A stretch of 64,000 bases of DNA from Comamonas sp. SCN 65-56 (GCF_001724135.1 NZ_MEDS01000021.1:1-64000), one strand, 5' to 3'; shown: positions 17,749 to 27,098, counted from the first letter of the stretch. The notes: generated by a model not told the origin, from the letters alone. A program made the numbers and translations.

Positions 17749-18468
17749 TCAAGCGTATACCAGAGTGCCCTCGTCCTCGCCAAGGATGACGCGCTTGAAC
17801 GCCCCCGGCTTGAAGATCGAGAACACGCGAATCGGCAGTTTCTGGTCGCGGCACAGCGCAAACGCGGTGGCGTCCATGATGCCCAGGTTCTTCACCATCG
17901 CCTCGTCGAACGTGAGGCTGGTGTAGCGCACCGCGTCGGGGTCCTTCTTCGGGTCGGCGGTATAGACGCCATCGACCTTGGTCGCCTTGAGCACCAGATC
18001 CGCACCAATCTCCGCCCCGCGCAATGCGGCCGCCGTATCGGTGGTGAAGAAGGGGTTGCCCGTGCCCGCAGCAAACACCACCACCTTGCCCTCTTCCAGG
18101 TACTGCAGCGCCTTGGGGCGCACATAGGGCTCGACCACCTCCTGGATGCCTATCGCAGACATCACGCGCGCTGTCAGGCCCTGCTTGTTCATCGTGTCGG
18201 CCAGCGCCAGCGCGTTCATCACCGTGGCCAGCATGCCCATGTAGTCGGCGGTGGCGCGGTCCATGCCCTCGGCGCCACCAGCCACGCCACGGAAGATGTT
18301 GCCACCGCCAATCACCACCGCCACCTCGACGCCGAGCTGCGTCACCTCGGCGATCTCCTGCACCATGCGCACGATGGTCGCGCGGTTGATGCCGAAGGCG
18401 TCGTCGCCCATCAGCGCCTCGCCCGACAGCTTGAGCAATACACGTTGGTGCGCGGCTTTTTCGGTCAT
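17749..18468 (-). CDS. pyrH: UMP kinase
   Basis: Hexameric amino-acid-kinase-fold enzyme phosphorylating UMP to UDP in pyrimidine synthesis. It has 239 residues. The N-terminal [11 protein letters not shown], the glycine-rich [11 protein letters not shown] and the substrate segment [19 protein letters not shown] are all present, as is the late [13 protein letters not shown] signature. It lies between tsf and frr as in most proteobacteria. Confidence 0.97.
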   Translation of the reverse strand: MTEKAAHQRVLLKLSGEALMGDDAFGINRATIVRMVQEIAEVTQLGVEVAVVIGGGNIFRGVAGGAEGMDRATADYMGMLATVMNALALADTMNKQGLTARVMSAIGIQEVVEPYVRPKALQYLEEGKVVVFAAGTGNPFFTTDTAAALRGAEIGADLVLKATKVDGVYTADPKKDPDAVRYTSLTFDEAMVKNLGIMDATAFALCRDQKLPIRVFSIFKPGAFKRVILGEDEGTLVYA

Positions 18469-18512
18469 GGCGGGCTCTCGGGCGGTGGTGGATGGAGTGA
18501 GCGATGGATCAA

Positions 18513-19409
18513 TCAGGCAGCCGACTTGGCAGCGGCAACCTGCGCCGCCACTTCGGCCGCAAAGTCGTCTTGCTTCTTCTCGATGCCCTCGCCAACGATG
18601 TACAGCGTGAAGCCCTTCACCGCAGTCTTGTGGTCTTTGAGCATCTGCGCCACGGTCTGCTTGCCATCGGCCGCCTTGACGAAGACCTGATCGGCCAGCG
18701 AGACCTCCTTGAGGTACTTCTGGATGGAACCTTCGACCATCTTGGTAACGATCTCGGCCGGCTTGCCCGATTCGGCCGCCTTGGCAGCGGCAACGGAACG
18801 CTCGCGTTCGACGAACTCGGCCGGCACATCAGCGCCGGTCAGCGCCACCGGCTTCATGGCCGCCACGTGCATCGCCACATCCTTGGCCGCCGCCGCATCG
18901 CCGTCGTACTCGACCACGACGCCAATGCGCGTGCCGTGCAGGTAATGCGCCAGCGCGCCGCCGCCAAAGCGCTTGAAGCGGCGAAACGACATGTTCTCGC
19001 CGATCTTGCCGATCAGGCCCTTGCGCACGTCTTCCAGTGTCGGGCCGTAGCCGTCCTGCTCATAGGCCAGCGCCCCCAGCGCCTCAATGTCGGTCGGGTT
19101 TTTCTCGGCCACCAGTCTGGCTGCGGCGTTGGCCATGGCGATGAAGCTGTCGTTCTTGGAGACGAAATCGGTCTCGCTGTTGACCTCGACGATCGCACCC
19201 ACGTCGCCCTGAATCCAGGCCGTGATCACGCCCTCGGCCGTCACGCGCGAAGCTGCCTTGCCGGCCTTGGTGCCCAGCTTGACGCGCAGGATTTCCTCGG
19301 CCTTGACCATGTCGCCGTCGGCCTCGGTGAGCGCACGCTTGCACTCCATCATCGGTGCATCGGTCTTGGCGCGCAGTTCGCCCACCATGCTTGCAGTAAT
19401 AGCTGCCAT
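18513..19409 (-). CDS. tsf: translation elongation factor Ts
   Basis: Nucleotide exchange factor for EF-Tu. It has 298 residues. The N-terminal UBA-like domain carries the signature [19 protein letters not shown], and the core contains [15 protein letters not shown], the usual EF-Tu-contacting motif. It lies 86 bases after rpsB, with an attenuator-like hairpin in the gap. Confidence 0.97.
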   Translation of the reverse strand: MAAITASMVGELRAKTDAPMMECKRALTEADGDMVKAEEILRVKLGTKAGKAASRVTAEGVITAWIQGDVGAIVEVNSETDFVSKNDSFIAMANAAARLVAEKNPTDIEALGALAYEQDGYGPTLEDVRKGLIGKIGENMSFRRFKRFGGGALAHYLHGTRIGVVVEYDGDAAAAKDVAMHVAAMKPVALTGADVPAEFVERERSVAAAKAAESGKPAEIVTKMVEGSIQKYLKEVSLADQVFVKAADGKQTVAQMLKDHKTAVKGFTLYIVGEGIEKKQDDFAAEVAAQVAAAKSAA

Positions 19410-19435
19410 CGTTCTTTCTCCAATTCAATGCGTAC

Positions 19436-19457
19436 AAAAATGGGGCACCAGGCCCCA
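19436..19457 (-). terminator. rpsB-tsf intergenic attenuator/terminator
   Basis: On the minus strand TGGGGC pairs with GCCCCA around a five-base loop and is followed at once by a run of U residues. It lies between rpsB and tsf and would let only part of the transcripts continue into tsf and the rest of the operon. Confidence 0.7.
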
Positions 19458-19495
19458 CTTGCGTGTGTGTTGCCTCAGTCGGGCATGGCCTGGGT

Positions 19496-20251
19496 TCAGG
19501 CGGCCGACTCCTGCACTTCCACGAACTCGTCCGCGCCATCGTCCCCGGCGGCCGCCTTGGCGACTTCCTCCACCGCGCTGGCCTTGCCTTCCAGAATGGC
19601 ATCGGCCATGCCGCGCGCATACAGCGCCACCGCCTTGGCCGAGTCATCGTTGCCCGGGATCACATAATCGATGCCTTCAGGGTTGTGGTTGGTATCGACC
19701 ACGCCGATCAGCGGAATACCGAGCTTTTTCGCTTCGGCAATCGCGATCTTGTGGTAGCCGACGTCGATCACGAAGATCGCATCGGGCAGCGCCGTCATGT
19801 CCTGGATGCCGCCGATGTCCTTTTCGAGCTTGGCGAGTTCGCGCGTGAACATGAGCTGCTCCTTCTTGCTCATGCTCTCAAGGCCCGCCTCCTGCTGCGC
19901 CTTCATGTCCTTGAGGCGCTTGATCGAAGTCTTCACCGTCTTGAAGTTGGTCAGCATGCCACCCAGCCAGCGCTGATCTACCCAGGGCATGCCGGCGCGC
20001 TGCGCCTGCTCGGCAATGACTTCGCGCGCCTGGCGCTTGGTGCCCACCAGCAGGATGGTGCCGCGGTTGGACGCGAGCTGCTTGGCGAATTTCTGCGCTT
20101 CCTGAAACATCGGAAGCGTCTTTTCAAGATTGACGATATGAATCTTGTTGCGATGGCCGAAAATGAACGGGGCCATCTTGGGATTCCAGAAGCGCGTCTG
20201 GTGACCAAAGTGGACACCGGCTTCCAGCATTTCACGCATGGTGACGGACAT
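19496..20251 (-). CDS. rpsB: 30S ribosomal protein S2
   Basis: Structural protein of the small ribosomal subunit. From the ATG at 20249-20251, with GGAG at good spacing, the protein starts [20 protein letters not shown] and has 251 residues. The S2 signatures [14 protein letters not shown] and [20 protein letters not shown] are intact. The open frame upstream of this ATG is leader RNA and not translated. The gene heads the large minus-strand operon, with a leader of about 150 bases. Confidence 0.97.
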   Translation of the reverse strand: MSVTMREMLEAGVHFGHQTRFWNPKMAPFIFGHRNKIHIVNLEKTLPMFQEAQKFAKQLASNRGTILLVGTKRQAREVIAEQAQRAGMPWVDQRWLGGMLTNFKTVKTSIKRLKDMKAQQEAGLESMSKKEQLMFTRELAKLEKDIGGIQDMTALPDAIFVIDVGYHKIAIAEAKKLGIPLIGVVDTNHNPEGIDYVIPGNDDSAKAVALYARGMADAILEGKASAVEEVAKAAAGDDGADEFVEVQESAA

Positions 20252-20406
20252 TGAGATACTCCAAAGGTTGGGTCTTAAATCCGGCTCCACAATTGCGCTT
20301 GCACCAAACGGCAGGCGCAACACCTGGATGGGCCGGTTTGCGATTTGTCTTTTGCCACCGTGAACGCGGGTAAACCCTAGGTCTTCGATGACGAAAAAAC
20401 CTGTGA

Positions 20407-20435
20407 ATTATAGCGTGCATCCCCCCCCCCACGGC
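20407..20435 (-). promoter_or_regulatory. candidate rpsB operon promoter with G10 tract in spacer
   Basis: A perfect TATAAT is present on the minus strand (plus coordinates 20407-20412), about 155 bases before rpsB. Upstream of it, in the spacer position, lies an uninterrupted run of ten G residues (C on the plus strand, 20421-20430). The -35 region at about 20430-20435 is poor. The divergent hslR-like gene starts at 20480. Confidence 0.5.
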
Positions 20436-20479
20436 GCTTTCTCTTTCTACTCGGCACAAGGCGCCGTCCAGTCCGCGCC

Positions 20480-20911
20480 ATGACGCAGCCGCCGGACGCG
20501 ATGCGCATCGACAAATGGCTCTGGTGTGCCCGCTTTTACAAGACGCGCAGCCTGGCGGTTCAGGAGATCGACAAAGGCCGGGTGAAGGTCAACGGCGCCA
20601 CGGTCAAGCCGGCGCGCGAGATCCATGCGGGCGACAGCATCGCTCTGCTGCAGGCCGGCACGGCGCGCACCGTGGTGGTACGAGCGCTGAGCAGCATGCG
20701 CGGCCCGGCGCCGGTGGCGCAACTGCTCTACGAAGAAACCGCCGAAAGCCTGCTCGCGCGTACCCAGGCGGCCGAAGCGCGGCGCCTGGCCCCCGAGCCC
20801 GCCGACGCGCTGCGCCAGGGCCGCCCCACCAAGCGCGACCGCCGCACATTGGACGACGCGCGCAAGCAGGGCTGGGGCGACCGCTGGAGTGCCTCGCTGC
20901 TCGATGAGTGA
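20480..20911 (+). CDS. hslR: S4-domain RNA-binding protein, Hsp15 family
   Basis: Small cytoplasmic RNA-binding protein of the Hsp15 type, which binds free 50S subunits carrying nascent chains and helps recycle them after heat stress. The S4 domain covers about residues 8-65 (MRIDKWLWCARFYKTRSLAV and VKVNGATVKPAREI). The basic C-terminal tail (GRPTKRDRRTLDDAR) is also typical of the family. It has 143 residues from the ATG at 20480; a second ATG at 20501 directly before RIDKWLW is an alternative. It is divergent from rpsB. The assignment to Hsp15 is by the S4 motif and length. Confidence 0.85.
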   Translation: MTQPPDAMRIDKWLWCARFYKTRSLAVQEIDKGRVKVNGATVKPAREIHAGDSIALLQAGTARTVVVRALSSMRGPAPVAQLLYEETAESLLARTQAAEARRLAPEPADALRQGRPTKRDRRTLDDARKQGWGDRWSASLLDE

Positions 20912-21031
20912 GCCTGCGGATCAAGGCGTCACCCAGCGCGGCGGCCCGTGCAGGCATAGACTCACCGGCTTCGCCCTGACGCAAGCGACGCAGGCAGTTG
21001 CCACCCGGCGCCTCGTCCATCCTGGACTCTC

Positions 21032-22225
21032 TTGATTTCCTCCCCCGCACCCGAGCACAACGAGCGCCCCGCCCCGCTGCTGCTGCTGACGATCGCGCTG
21101 GTCGGCGTGTTTGCCTTCCTGCAGGTGTATTCGGTGCAATCCATCCTGCCCGAGCTGCAACGCGACCTCAGCGCCAGCGTGGTCGAGATCGGCCGCGCGG
21201 TGGGCGCCACGGTGCTGGCCGTGGCGCTGGTCTCGCCGCTGATGGGCATGGTGTCGGACGCGCTCGGACGCAAGGCACTGATCGCGGCATCGGTGCTGGC
21301 GCTGGCCTTGCCCACCGCCGCCATGATTACCGTCGAGACAGTGCAAGGATTGACGCTGTGGCGCTTTGCACAAGGCTTGGCGGTGCCGGGCGTGACGGTG
21401 GTGGCAATCGCCTACATCGGCGAAGAGTTTCGCGGCGCTGCGATGGTGCGGATGATGACGCTGTACGTCACGGGCAGCGTGCTGGGGGGCTTTCTCGGGC
21501 GCTTCCTGCTGGGGCATCTGACGGAGCTGATGTCCTGGCGCTCGGCCTTTGGCGTGATGGCGCTGCTCAACGCCGCCGGCGCCGCTCTGGTCTGGCGCGT
21601 GCTGCCGCGCTCGCGCCACTTCGTCGCCGACCGCAACCTGGGCAGCGCCCTGTCCACCCTGGGCCATCTGCTGCGCCACCCCGCGCTGCAAGCCGCCGGG
21701 TTGCTGGGTTTCACCGCGCTGTTCGCGCAGGTGGGCATGTTCACCTTTATCAACCTGCACCTGGCGGCAGCGCCGTACCACTTCAGCCCGGCGGACCTGG
21801 CCAACGTGTTTGCCGTCTATCTGCTGGGCGTGGTGGTCACGCCACTGGCCGGTCGCTGGATCCCGCGAATCGGCGCGCGGCGCACCGTCTTGCTGTCGGT
21901 CGGTTTGTCGGCGCTGGGCGTGCTGCTGACGCTGTTGCCTTCGGTACCCGGTATCGTCACTGCGCTGGCGCTGGCATCCTGCGGCACCTTCATCACGCAA
22001 TCGGCCACGATCAGCTTCATCGCCTATCGCATAGATCACGGGCGCTCGCTGGCCAGCGGGCTCTACTACACCGCCTACTACACCGGGGGCTTTTGCGGCG
22101 CCTGGCTGGGCGCCTTCGCCTACGCCTGGGGCGGCTGGCCAGGTACGGTGGCGCTGCTGGTGGCCACGCAGGCACTGGGCTGGTGGGTGGCCTGGCGCTT
22201 CATGGCGGGGCCGACGCGGACGTGA
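21032..22225 (+). CDS. MFS transporter
   Basis: 397-residue inner-membrane transporter of the major facilitator superfamily with about twelve hydrophobic segments. The A-like motif between helices 2 and 3 reads GMVSDALGRKALI. The helix pattern resembles the YnfM/Bcr-like drug-proton antiporter branch, but the substrate cannot be told from sequence. The only in-frame start close to the first helix is the TTG at 21032, and a weak GGACT lies upstream. It is convergent with the alpha/beta hydrolase gene ending at 22301, with only 75 bases between. Confidence 0.82.
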   Translation: MISSPAPEHNERPAPLLLLTIALVGVFAFLQVYSVQSILPELQRDLSASVVEIGRAVGATVLAVALVSPLMGMVSDALGRKALIAASVLALALPTAAMITVETVQGLTLWRFAQGLAVPGVTVVAIAYIGEEFRGAAMVRMMTLYVTGSVLGGFLGRFLLGHLTELMSWRSAFGVMALLNAAGAALVWRVLPRSRHFVADRNLGSALSTLGHLLRHPALQAAGLLGFTALFAQVGMFTFINLHLAAAPYHFSPADLANVFAVYLLGVVVTPLAGRWIPRIGARRTVLLSVGLSALGVLLTLLPSVPGIVTALALASCGTFITQSATISFIAYRIDHGRSLASGLYYTAYYTGGFCGAWLGAFAYAWGGWPGTVALLVATQALGWWVAWRFMAGPTRT

Positions 22226-22300
22226 CGCTGCTTGCAAAAGCCGCAAGAGACGATCAAGCCGCACATCACCCGAAGCTGCCCTCTCACGGGTTGCGGGGAG

Positions 22301-23167
22301 TCATGCACGATGCTCTTGGCCCAGGAAATCCTGCACCCAGCGGTACTGCTCAGGCACGTTGAGCGCCGGCGCATGGCCGCAATCGGGCACCTCGATCACC
22401 TGCAACAGGCCGCGCGTACCGGGGCCGCAGTGCTTCATCCGGGCTACGGTGGCGGGCAGGACGAGGTCGGACTCGACGCCGTGCAGGCACAGCACGGGAA
22501 TCTCCAGGCGCTCGTACACCGGCCACAGGTCGTAGTCGTGCGGGTGCACGATGAACTGGCGCACCATCGCCGGATCGTAGTGCGGCGTCACGCGCCCGTC
22601 GGGCAGGCGGCGCGTGCTGCTTTCGGCCAGGCGCCGCCACTGCGCGTCCGACAGCCAGCCATACGGCGCATAGACCCGCCTGAAGAATGCCTCCAGCTCG
22701 GTCACGGTGTCGAAAGCAGGCGGGGCCCCAGCATAGGCGCAGATGCGCGCGATGGCGGCGGGGTTGAGCGCCGGCGCCATGTCGTTGAGTGCCAGATGCG
22801 TGATGCGCCCCGCCAGGCGAGTACCCGCCGCCGCCATGCCGATCGCGCCGCCCATCGAGGTGCCGATCCAGCGCACTTTTTCAAGGCCCAAATGGTCGAG
22901 CAACTCCTCGGCCAAGCGGGTGTAGACCGCCAGGCAGTACTCCTCATCCGGCGCACGGCTCCATTGACTGAGACCTCGGCCCAGCGTGTCCGGGCAGAGC
23001 ACGCGAAAGCCGCGCTGGGCCAGATGAGCAGCCAGGTCGTCCATGTCGCGCCCGGTGCGCGCCAGGCCATGCCAGGCGATCACCGTCGGCGCGTCTTCGG
23101 CGCCCCAATCCATGTAATGAATTTCGTAGCCCGCCAGCCGGGCGTAGCGTGAAGCGGGAGTGATCAT
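22301..23167 (-). CDS. alpha/beta hydrolase
   Basis: 288-residue cytoplasmic alpha/beta-hydrolase-fold enzyme. It starts at the ATG at 23165-23167, which overlaps the livM stop (ATGA), so it is translated with the ABC transporter operon. The oxyanion region is VIAWHGLARTGRDMDD, the nucleophile elbow is GTSMGGAIGM with the catalytic Ser, and the late His lies in VPDCGHAPALN. The acid is likely in HGVESDLVLP. The longer open frame upstream is in livM. Its place at the end of a Liv-type operon suggests it acts on the imported compound (ester or ring-cleavage product), which is inference. Confidence 0.85.
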   Translation of the reverse strand: MITPASRYARLAGYEIHYMDWGAEDAPTVIAWHGLARTGRDMDDLAAHLAQRGFRVLCPDTLGRGLSQWSRAPDEEYCLAVYTRLAEELLDHLGLEKVRWIGTSMGGAIGMAAAGTRLAGRITHLALNDMAPALNPAAIARICAYAGAPPAFDTVTELEAFFRRVYAPYGWLSDAQWRRLAESSTRRLPDGRVTPHYDPAMVRQFIVHPHDYDLWPVYERLEIPVLCLHGVESDLVLPATVARMKHCGPGTRGLLQVIEVPDCGHAPALNVPEQYRWVQDFLGQEHRA

Positions 23168-24243
23168 CGGTTTGCCTTGGCCAAAGAATGGGCCGAGCGC
23201 AAGCGCCCAACCACTCCGGTGGGAAAGTAATAGACGGACAGCACGAACAGCAGGCCCAGCCACAGCAGCCAGCGATCGGGCGAGAGCAGCGCGGCCAGCC
23301 ACGGCAGGCCGCTCACCGCCTCGTTGCCCAGGCGCAGCAGATCCTGCAAATAGCTTTGCGCCACCATGAAGAGGACTGCGCCTATGGCCGAGCCGTAGAT
23401 CGTGCCCATGCCGCCGATCACGACGATGAGCAGCACGTCCATCATGATTTCGAACGACAGCGACGTGTCCGGCCCGTTGTAGCGCAGCCAGAGCGCCAGC
23501 ATGCAGCCCGCCAGCGTCGCGAACAACGCCGAGATGACGCTGGAGAGCGTGCGGTAGACCACCACGCGATAGCCTATGGCCTCTGCGCGGAATTCGTTCT
23601 CGCGGATCGCCTGCAGCACGCGCCCGAAGGGCGAATTGACCACCCGCAGCATCGCCAGGATCAGCCCTACCGCGCAGATGAAGAGCAGGTAGTAGCAGAA
23701 AATCTTGCCGTCGATGTCCACGCCCAAGAAAGGGTTGTCAAACGGCTCGAAGCTGGGCGAGAGCACTTCGGGAATCTTGAAGGTGAGGCCATCCTCGCCA
23801 CCCGTCCACTCCGAAAGCTGCGAGGCCAGCGTCTGGAACGCCGCCGCCACCGCGAGCGTGATCATCGCGAAGAAGATCGCCCGCACGCGCAGCGAAAACA
23901 ACCCGACGACGAGCGAGAGCACCAGCGAAACCGCCAGCGCGCCGAGCACGCCCACGGCCAGCGCGCTCCAGGTCGCGCCCATGCGCGTGGTGGCGATCGC
24001 GATGCCATAGGCACCGATGCCGAAGAACATGGTGTGCGCAAAGCTGACGATGCCGGTGTAGCCCAGCAGCAGGTCAAAACTCGCCACCAGCACGGCGAAG
24101 ATCAGCACCTTGGCGGCGACGTTCAGGGCCTTGACACCCGGAAAGATGAAGGGCGCAAACAGGCAGCCCAGCAGCACCACGATGAGCACCACGGCGAGCA
24201 CGCGGCTGCGCGGCAAATCCTTGGAAAGGAGGCGTTTGAACAT
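23164..24243 (-). CDS. livM: branched-chain amino acid ABC transporter permease LivM-type
   Basis: Inner-membrane permease of a HAAT-family ABC importer, pairing with the LivH-type protein. It has 359 residues with about ten membrane segments and the LivM signature region VVNSPFGRVLQAIRENEFRA followed by AIGYRV, which contacts the ATPases. LLLGYTGIVSFAHTMFFGIG at the N-terminal part is also characteristic. The gene is 12 bases after livH and overlaps the hydrolase start. The ligand may be a branched-chain amino acid or an aromatic or amide compound, since this family is broad. Confidence 0.9.
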   Translation of the reverse strand: MFKRLLSKDLPRSRVLAVVLIVVLLGCLFAPFIFPGVKALNVAAKVLIFAVLVASFDLLLGYTGIVSFAHTMFFGIGAYGIAIATTRMGATWSALAVGVLGALAVSLVLSLVVGLFSLRVRAIFFAMITLAVAAAFQTLASQLSEWTGGEDGLTFKIPEVLSPSFEPFDNPFLGVDIDGKIFCYYLLFICAVGLILAMLRVVNSPFGRVLQAIRENEFRAEAIGYRVVVYRTLSSVISALFATLAGCMLALWLRYNGPDTSLSFEIMMDVLLIVVIGGMGTIYGSAIGAVLFMVAQSYLQDLLRLGNEAVSGLPWLAALLSPDRWLLWLGLLFVLSVYYFPTGVVGRLRSAHSLAKANR

Positions 24244-24255
24244 GGCGTCGTCCCT

Positions 24256-25239
24256 TCAGCGGCCGGAGACTGCATACACGCCGCTCGGGCGCCACAGCAG
24301 GATCGCGACCATCAGCGCGATGTTGGAAAACAGCGCCACCTTGGGCACGAGAAAACCGGTGTAATTGGCCATCAGCCCCACCAGCAACGAGCCGATCAGC
24401 GCCCCGCCCGTGCTGCCCAGCCCGCCGATGATGATCACGATGAAGATCAGGATGTTGACCTGCGCGCCCATCTGCGGCACCACGCTTTGCTGGTACAGCC
24501 CCCACATCACGCCGCCCAGGCCGGCCAGCGCGCTGCCCGCGACGAACACGCCGACGAACAGGCGCCGGATGCGGTAGCCCAGGCTCTCGACCATCTCGCG
24601 GTCCTGCACCCCGGCGCGGATCAAGAGGCCCACCTTGGTGCGCGCCAGTACCCAGATCAGCGCGGCAAAGACGATCAGCCCCACGACCACGGCGATCAGG
24701 CGGTACTTCTCGATCGCCGCATCGCCCAGCAGGATGGAGCCACGCATCGCCACCGGCAGCGGCAGCGGGATTTGCGCCGGGCCCCAGATCACCTTGATCA
24801 TCTCCTCGCCGATGATCATCCCGCCCATCGTGATGAGAATCTGCTTGAGGTGGTTGCCATACACCGGGCGCACCAGAAAGCGCTCGAAGGCGATGCCCAC
24901 GGCCCCCGCCACCAGCATGGCCACGACCATTGCGGGCAGCACCGCCAGCAGGTTGCGCCAGAGCTCGCCCGAGCCGGTCCAGTCGCCCATCAGCCCGAGC
25001 ACGCTGGTGGCCACGAAGGCCCCGAGCGCGATGAACACGCCGTGGCCGAAGTTGAGCACGTCCATCAGGCCGAAGATCAGCGTCAGGCCGGAGGCGATGA
25101 TGAAGATGATCATCCCCATGGCCAGGCCCGCCACCGTGAGCGTCAGCCAGGTGGAAGGCGAGGCTATCAGCGGCAGCACCCCGAGCGCCAGCAGCGGCAC
25201 CAGCGCGAGCGGCTTCCAGTCCAGGTCGCCCAGCTTCAT
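24256..25239 (-). CDS. livH: branched-chain amino acid ABC transporter permease LivH-type
   Basis: 327-residue permease of the same importer. The LivH signature is visible in IFGLMDVLNFGHGVFIALGA and in RAGVQDREMVESLGYRIRRL, the EAA-like loop that docks on LivF/LivG. The late segment IIIGGLGSTGGALIGSLLVG is also typical. It follows livF with a gap of about 70 bases filled by a palindromic repeat copy. Confidence 0.9.
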   Translation of the reverse strand: MKLGDLDWKPLALVPLLALGVLPLIASPSTWLTLTVAGLAMGMIIFIIASGLTLIFGLMDVLNFGHGVFIALGAFVATSVLGLMGDWTGSGELWRNLLAVLPAMVVAMLVAGAVGIAFERFLVRPVYGNHLKQILITMGGMIIGEEMIKVIWGPAQIPLPLPVAMRGSILLGDAAIEKYRLIAVVVGLIVFAALIWVLARTKVGLLIRAGVQDREMVESLGYRIRRLFVGVFVAGSALAGLGGVMWGLYQQSVVPQMGAQVNILIFIVIIIGGLGSTGGALIGSLLVGLMANYTGFLVPKVALFSNIALMVAILLWRPSGVYAVSGR

Positions 25240-25250
25240 GCGCGCACTCC

Positions 25251-25313
25251 TGTATTGATAGCTGTCAGCGCTTGCTGCACAAAGGCTGGAGCCGATTTTG
25301 GCTCATATTTCAT
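25251..25313 (-). repeat. palindromic repeat copy between livF and livH
   Basis: The plus strand reads TGTATTGATAGCTGTCAGCG, then CTTGCTGCACAAAGGCTGGA and GCCGATTTTGGCTCAT. It fills the livF-livH gap, and its far end contains the livF stop codon TGA (25310-25312). Confidence 0.65.
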
Positions 25314-26035
25314 AGCGACAGCCCCAGCAGTGAACGCTGCAGCGCCTCGTCCTGCGCGAGCTGGGCCATCGGCCCCGCATGCACCACGCGGCCGTTGTCC
25401 ATCACCGCCACGCCGTCGCCCAGCCGCTGCGCGAAGCGGATGTTTTGCTCCACCAGCAGGATGGTCACGCCGCCGCGCTTGAGCTGCTCGAAGGCGGCGA
25501 TCATGTTGTTGACGATGGCCGGCGCCAGACCCTTGCTGGGCTCGTCCACGATGAGCAGGTCGCGCGGCTCGACGATGGCGCGCGCCACCGCCACCATCTG
25601 CTTTTGCCCGCCCGAGAGCTTGCCCGCGGCCTGGTTCCAGAACTTTTGCACCGCAGGGAACAGGCCGAAGATCCACTGCAGGCGCTCGCCGTCCATCTGC
25701 GCCGCGTTCGCCGCGCCGCGCGCGGCCAGCAGCAGGTTTTCCTTCACCGTCAGGTCGGCGAAGATGCCCATGTTCTCGGGCACGTAGGCAATGTTCAATT
25801 GCGCGATCCGGGGCGTGTCCAGGGCCGTGATGTCGCACTCGCCAAAGCGGATGCTGCCTTGCGAGGCATGCCACAGACCCATGATGGTGCGCAAGCAGGT
25901 CGTCTTGCCCGCGCCATTGCGCCCCAGCAGCAGCGTGACCTGGCCCCTGGGCACGACCAGATCGACGCCGTGCAGGATGTGGTACGCCCCGATGTGCGTG
26001 TGCACGCCCGCCAGTTCCAGCAGGTTGTCGCTCAT
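25310..26035 (-). CDS. livF: ABC transporter ATP-binding protein LivF-type
   Basis: ATPase of the HAAT importer, 241 residues from the ATG at 26033-26035 (MSDNLLELAGVHTHIGAYHI). Walker A is LLGRNGAGKTT, the ABC signature is KLSGGQKQMVAVARA and Walker B is LLIVDEPSKGLAP, the last characteristic of LivF. The longer open frame upstream codes for repeat sequence (PHPNPPPAGEGG) and is not part of the protein. The stop codon lies within a palindromic repeat copy. Confidence 0.92.
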   Translation of the reverse strand: MSDNLLELAGVHTHIGAYHILHGVDLVVPRGQVTLLLGRNGAGKTTCLRTIMGLWHASQGSIRFGECDITALDTPRIAQLNIAYVPENMGIFADLTVKENLLLAARGAANAAQMDGERLQWIFGLFPAVQKFWNQAAGKLSGGQKQMVAVARAIVEPRDLLIVDEPSKGLAPAIVNNMIAAFEQLKRGGVTILLVEQNIRFAQRLGDGVAVMDNGRVVHAGPMAQLAQDEALQRSLLGLSL

Positions 26036-26041
26036 GGCCTT

Positions 26042-26161
26042 TGCTCCTCCCTCCCCCGCTGGGGGAGGGTTGGGGTGGGGGCCAGCGGCACCAGCATTGA
26101 TGAGTGTGTGCTCCACCAAAAGCAAGCCCCCATCCCAGCCTTCCCCCAGCGGTGGAAGGAG
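26042..26161. repeat. 'CCCTCACCCC'-type inverted-repeat element between livG and livF
   Basis: The left half CTCCCTCCCCCGCTGGGGGA and following GGGTTGGGGTGGGGGC is repeated in inverted form at the right end (GCCCCCATCCCAGCCTTCCC, then CCAGCGGTGGAAGGAG) around a centre of about 40 bases. It fills nearly all of the livG-livF gap. Confidence 0.65.
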
Positions 26162-26174
26162 TGCAATACCGCGC

Positions 26175-26945
26175 TCATGCCGCGGCCTCCTCGGTGCCCA
26201 CGCCCAAGTAAGCTTGTTGCACCACGGGCGAGGCGATCACCTCTGCGGGTTCGCCATCGGCCACCAGCGTGCCGTTGGTCAGCACGATGATGCGATCGGC
26301 CAGCTCGCGCACCACATCCATCTTGTGCTCCACCAGCAGGATGACCTTGGTCTTGTCCTTCTTGAGCTCGCGGATCAGATCCAGGATCACCGGCGCCTCA
26401 TCGTGGCTCATGCCGGCCGTGGGCTCATCGAACATGTAGACCTGCGGCTCCAGCGCCATCAAGAGCGCCACCTCCAGCTTGCGCTGGTCGCCATGCGGCA
26501 GGCTGGAGACCGCAGCATCGCGCCGCTCCCAGAGCGCGACGGTGCGCAAAATGTCCTCGGCGCGCTGGGTCAACTCGCCGTAGTCGCTCCAGATGCTCCA
26601 CAGATTCAGGCCGCGGCGATGATGCCCGCCGCGCGTGGCCTGCACCGCCAGGCGCACGTTCTCCAGCACCGGCAGATTCGGGAACAGGTTGGTAAGCTGA
26701 AACGCCCGGCCCAACCCGGCGCGCGCGCGCTGCGAGGGCGCAAGCGCACTCAAATCGCGCCCATCCAGATGCACGTTGCCGCTGCTGGCCTTGAGTTGCC
26801 CCGAGATCAGGTTGAAGTAAGTCGTCTTGCCCGCGCCATTGGGCCCGACGATGGCCGTGAGCGTACCGGGCGCAAACGCGCAGCTCACCGCATTGACGGC
26901 CACGTGGCCGCCAAAGCGGATGGTGAGATCGCGGGTTTCGAGCAT
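26175..26945 (-). CDS. livG: ABC transporter ATP-binding protein LivG-type
   Basis: Second ATPase of the importer, 256 residues from the ATG at 26943-26945 (MLETRDLTIRFGGHVAVNAV). Walker A is IVGPNGAGKTTYFNLISG, followed by the LivG-specific GLGRAFQLTNLFPNLPVLEN. The signature region reads SSLPHGDQRKLEVALLMALE and Walker B is VYMFDEPTAGMS. In the signature motif the usual LSYG is replaced by LPHGDQ, which is common in this subfamily. The open frame upstream of this start codes for repeat sequence. Confidence 0.92.
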   Translation of the reverse strand: MLETRDLTIRFGGHVAVNAVSCAFAPGTLTAIVGPNGAGKTTYFNLISGQLKASSGNVHLDGRDLSALAPSQRARAGLGRAFQLTNLFPNLPVLENVRLAVQATRGGHHRRGLNLWSIWSDYGELTQRAEDILRTVALWERRDAAVSSLPHGDQRKLEVALLMALEPQVYMFDEPTAGMSHDEAPVILDLIRELKKDKTKVILLVEHKMDVVRELADRIIVLTNGTLVADGEPAEVIASPVVQQAYLGVGTEEAAA

Positions 26946-26963
26946 GAAGGTGCAGGGCAGTTT

Positions 26964-27096
26964 GACTCCTTCCCCCGCTGGGGGAAGGTTGGGATGGGGG
27001 CATCCGGTTTGTCGGCGCGCGGTGGCGTGGCTCCAGGGTGATGGCGCGGCTGCCCTCACCCCAGCCCTCTCCCAGAGGGAGAGGGAGAAAAACCGG
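26964..27096. repeat. 'CCCTCACCCC'-type element between livJ and livG
   Basis: The left end CTTCCCCCGCTGGGGGAAGG and the right end CCCTCACCCCAGCCCTCTCC with AGAGGGAGAGGGAG mark this 130-base gap. Each end can fold on itself. The same two end types occur in the RNA methyltransferase gene and between livG and livF. Confidence 0.6.
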
Positions 27097-27098
27097 CG

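Noticed and set aside
23188-25482. Plus-strand open frame of 764 codons opposite livM and livH
   Set aside because: The translation is rich in His, Gln, Arg and Asp without domain features, while the minus strand encodes two well-marked permeases.
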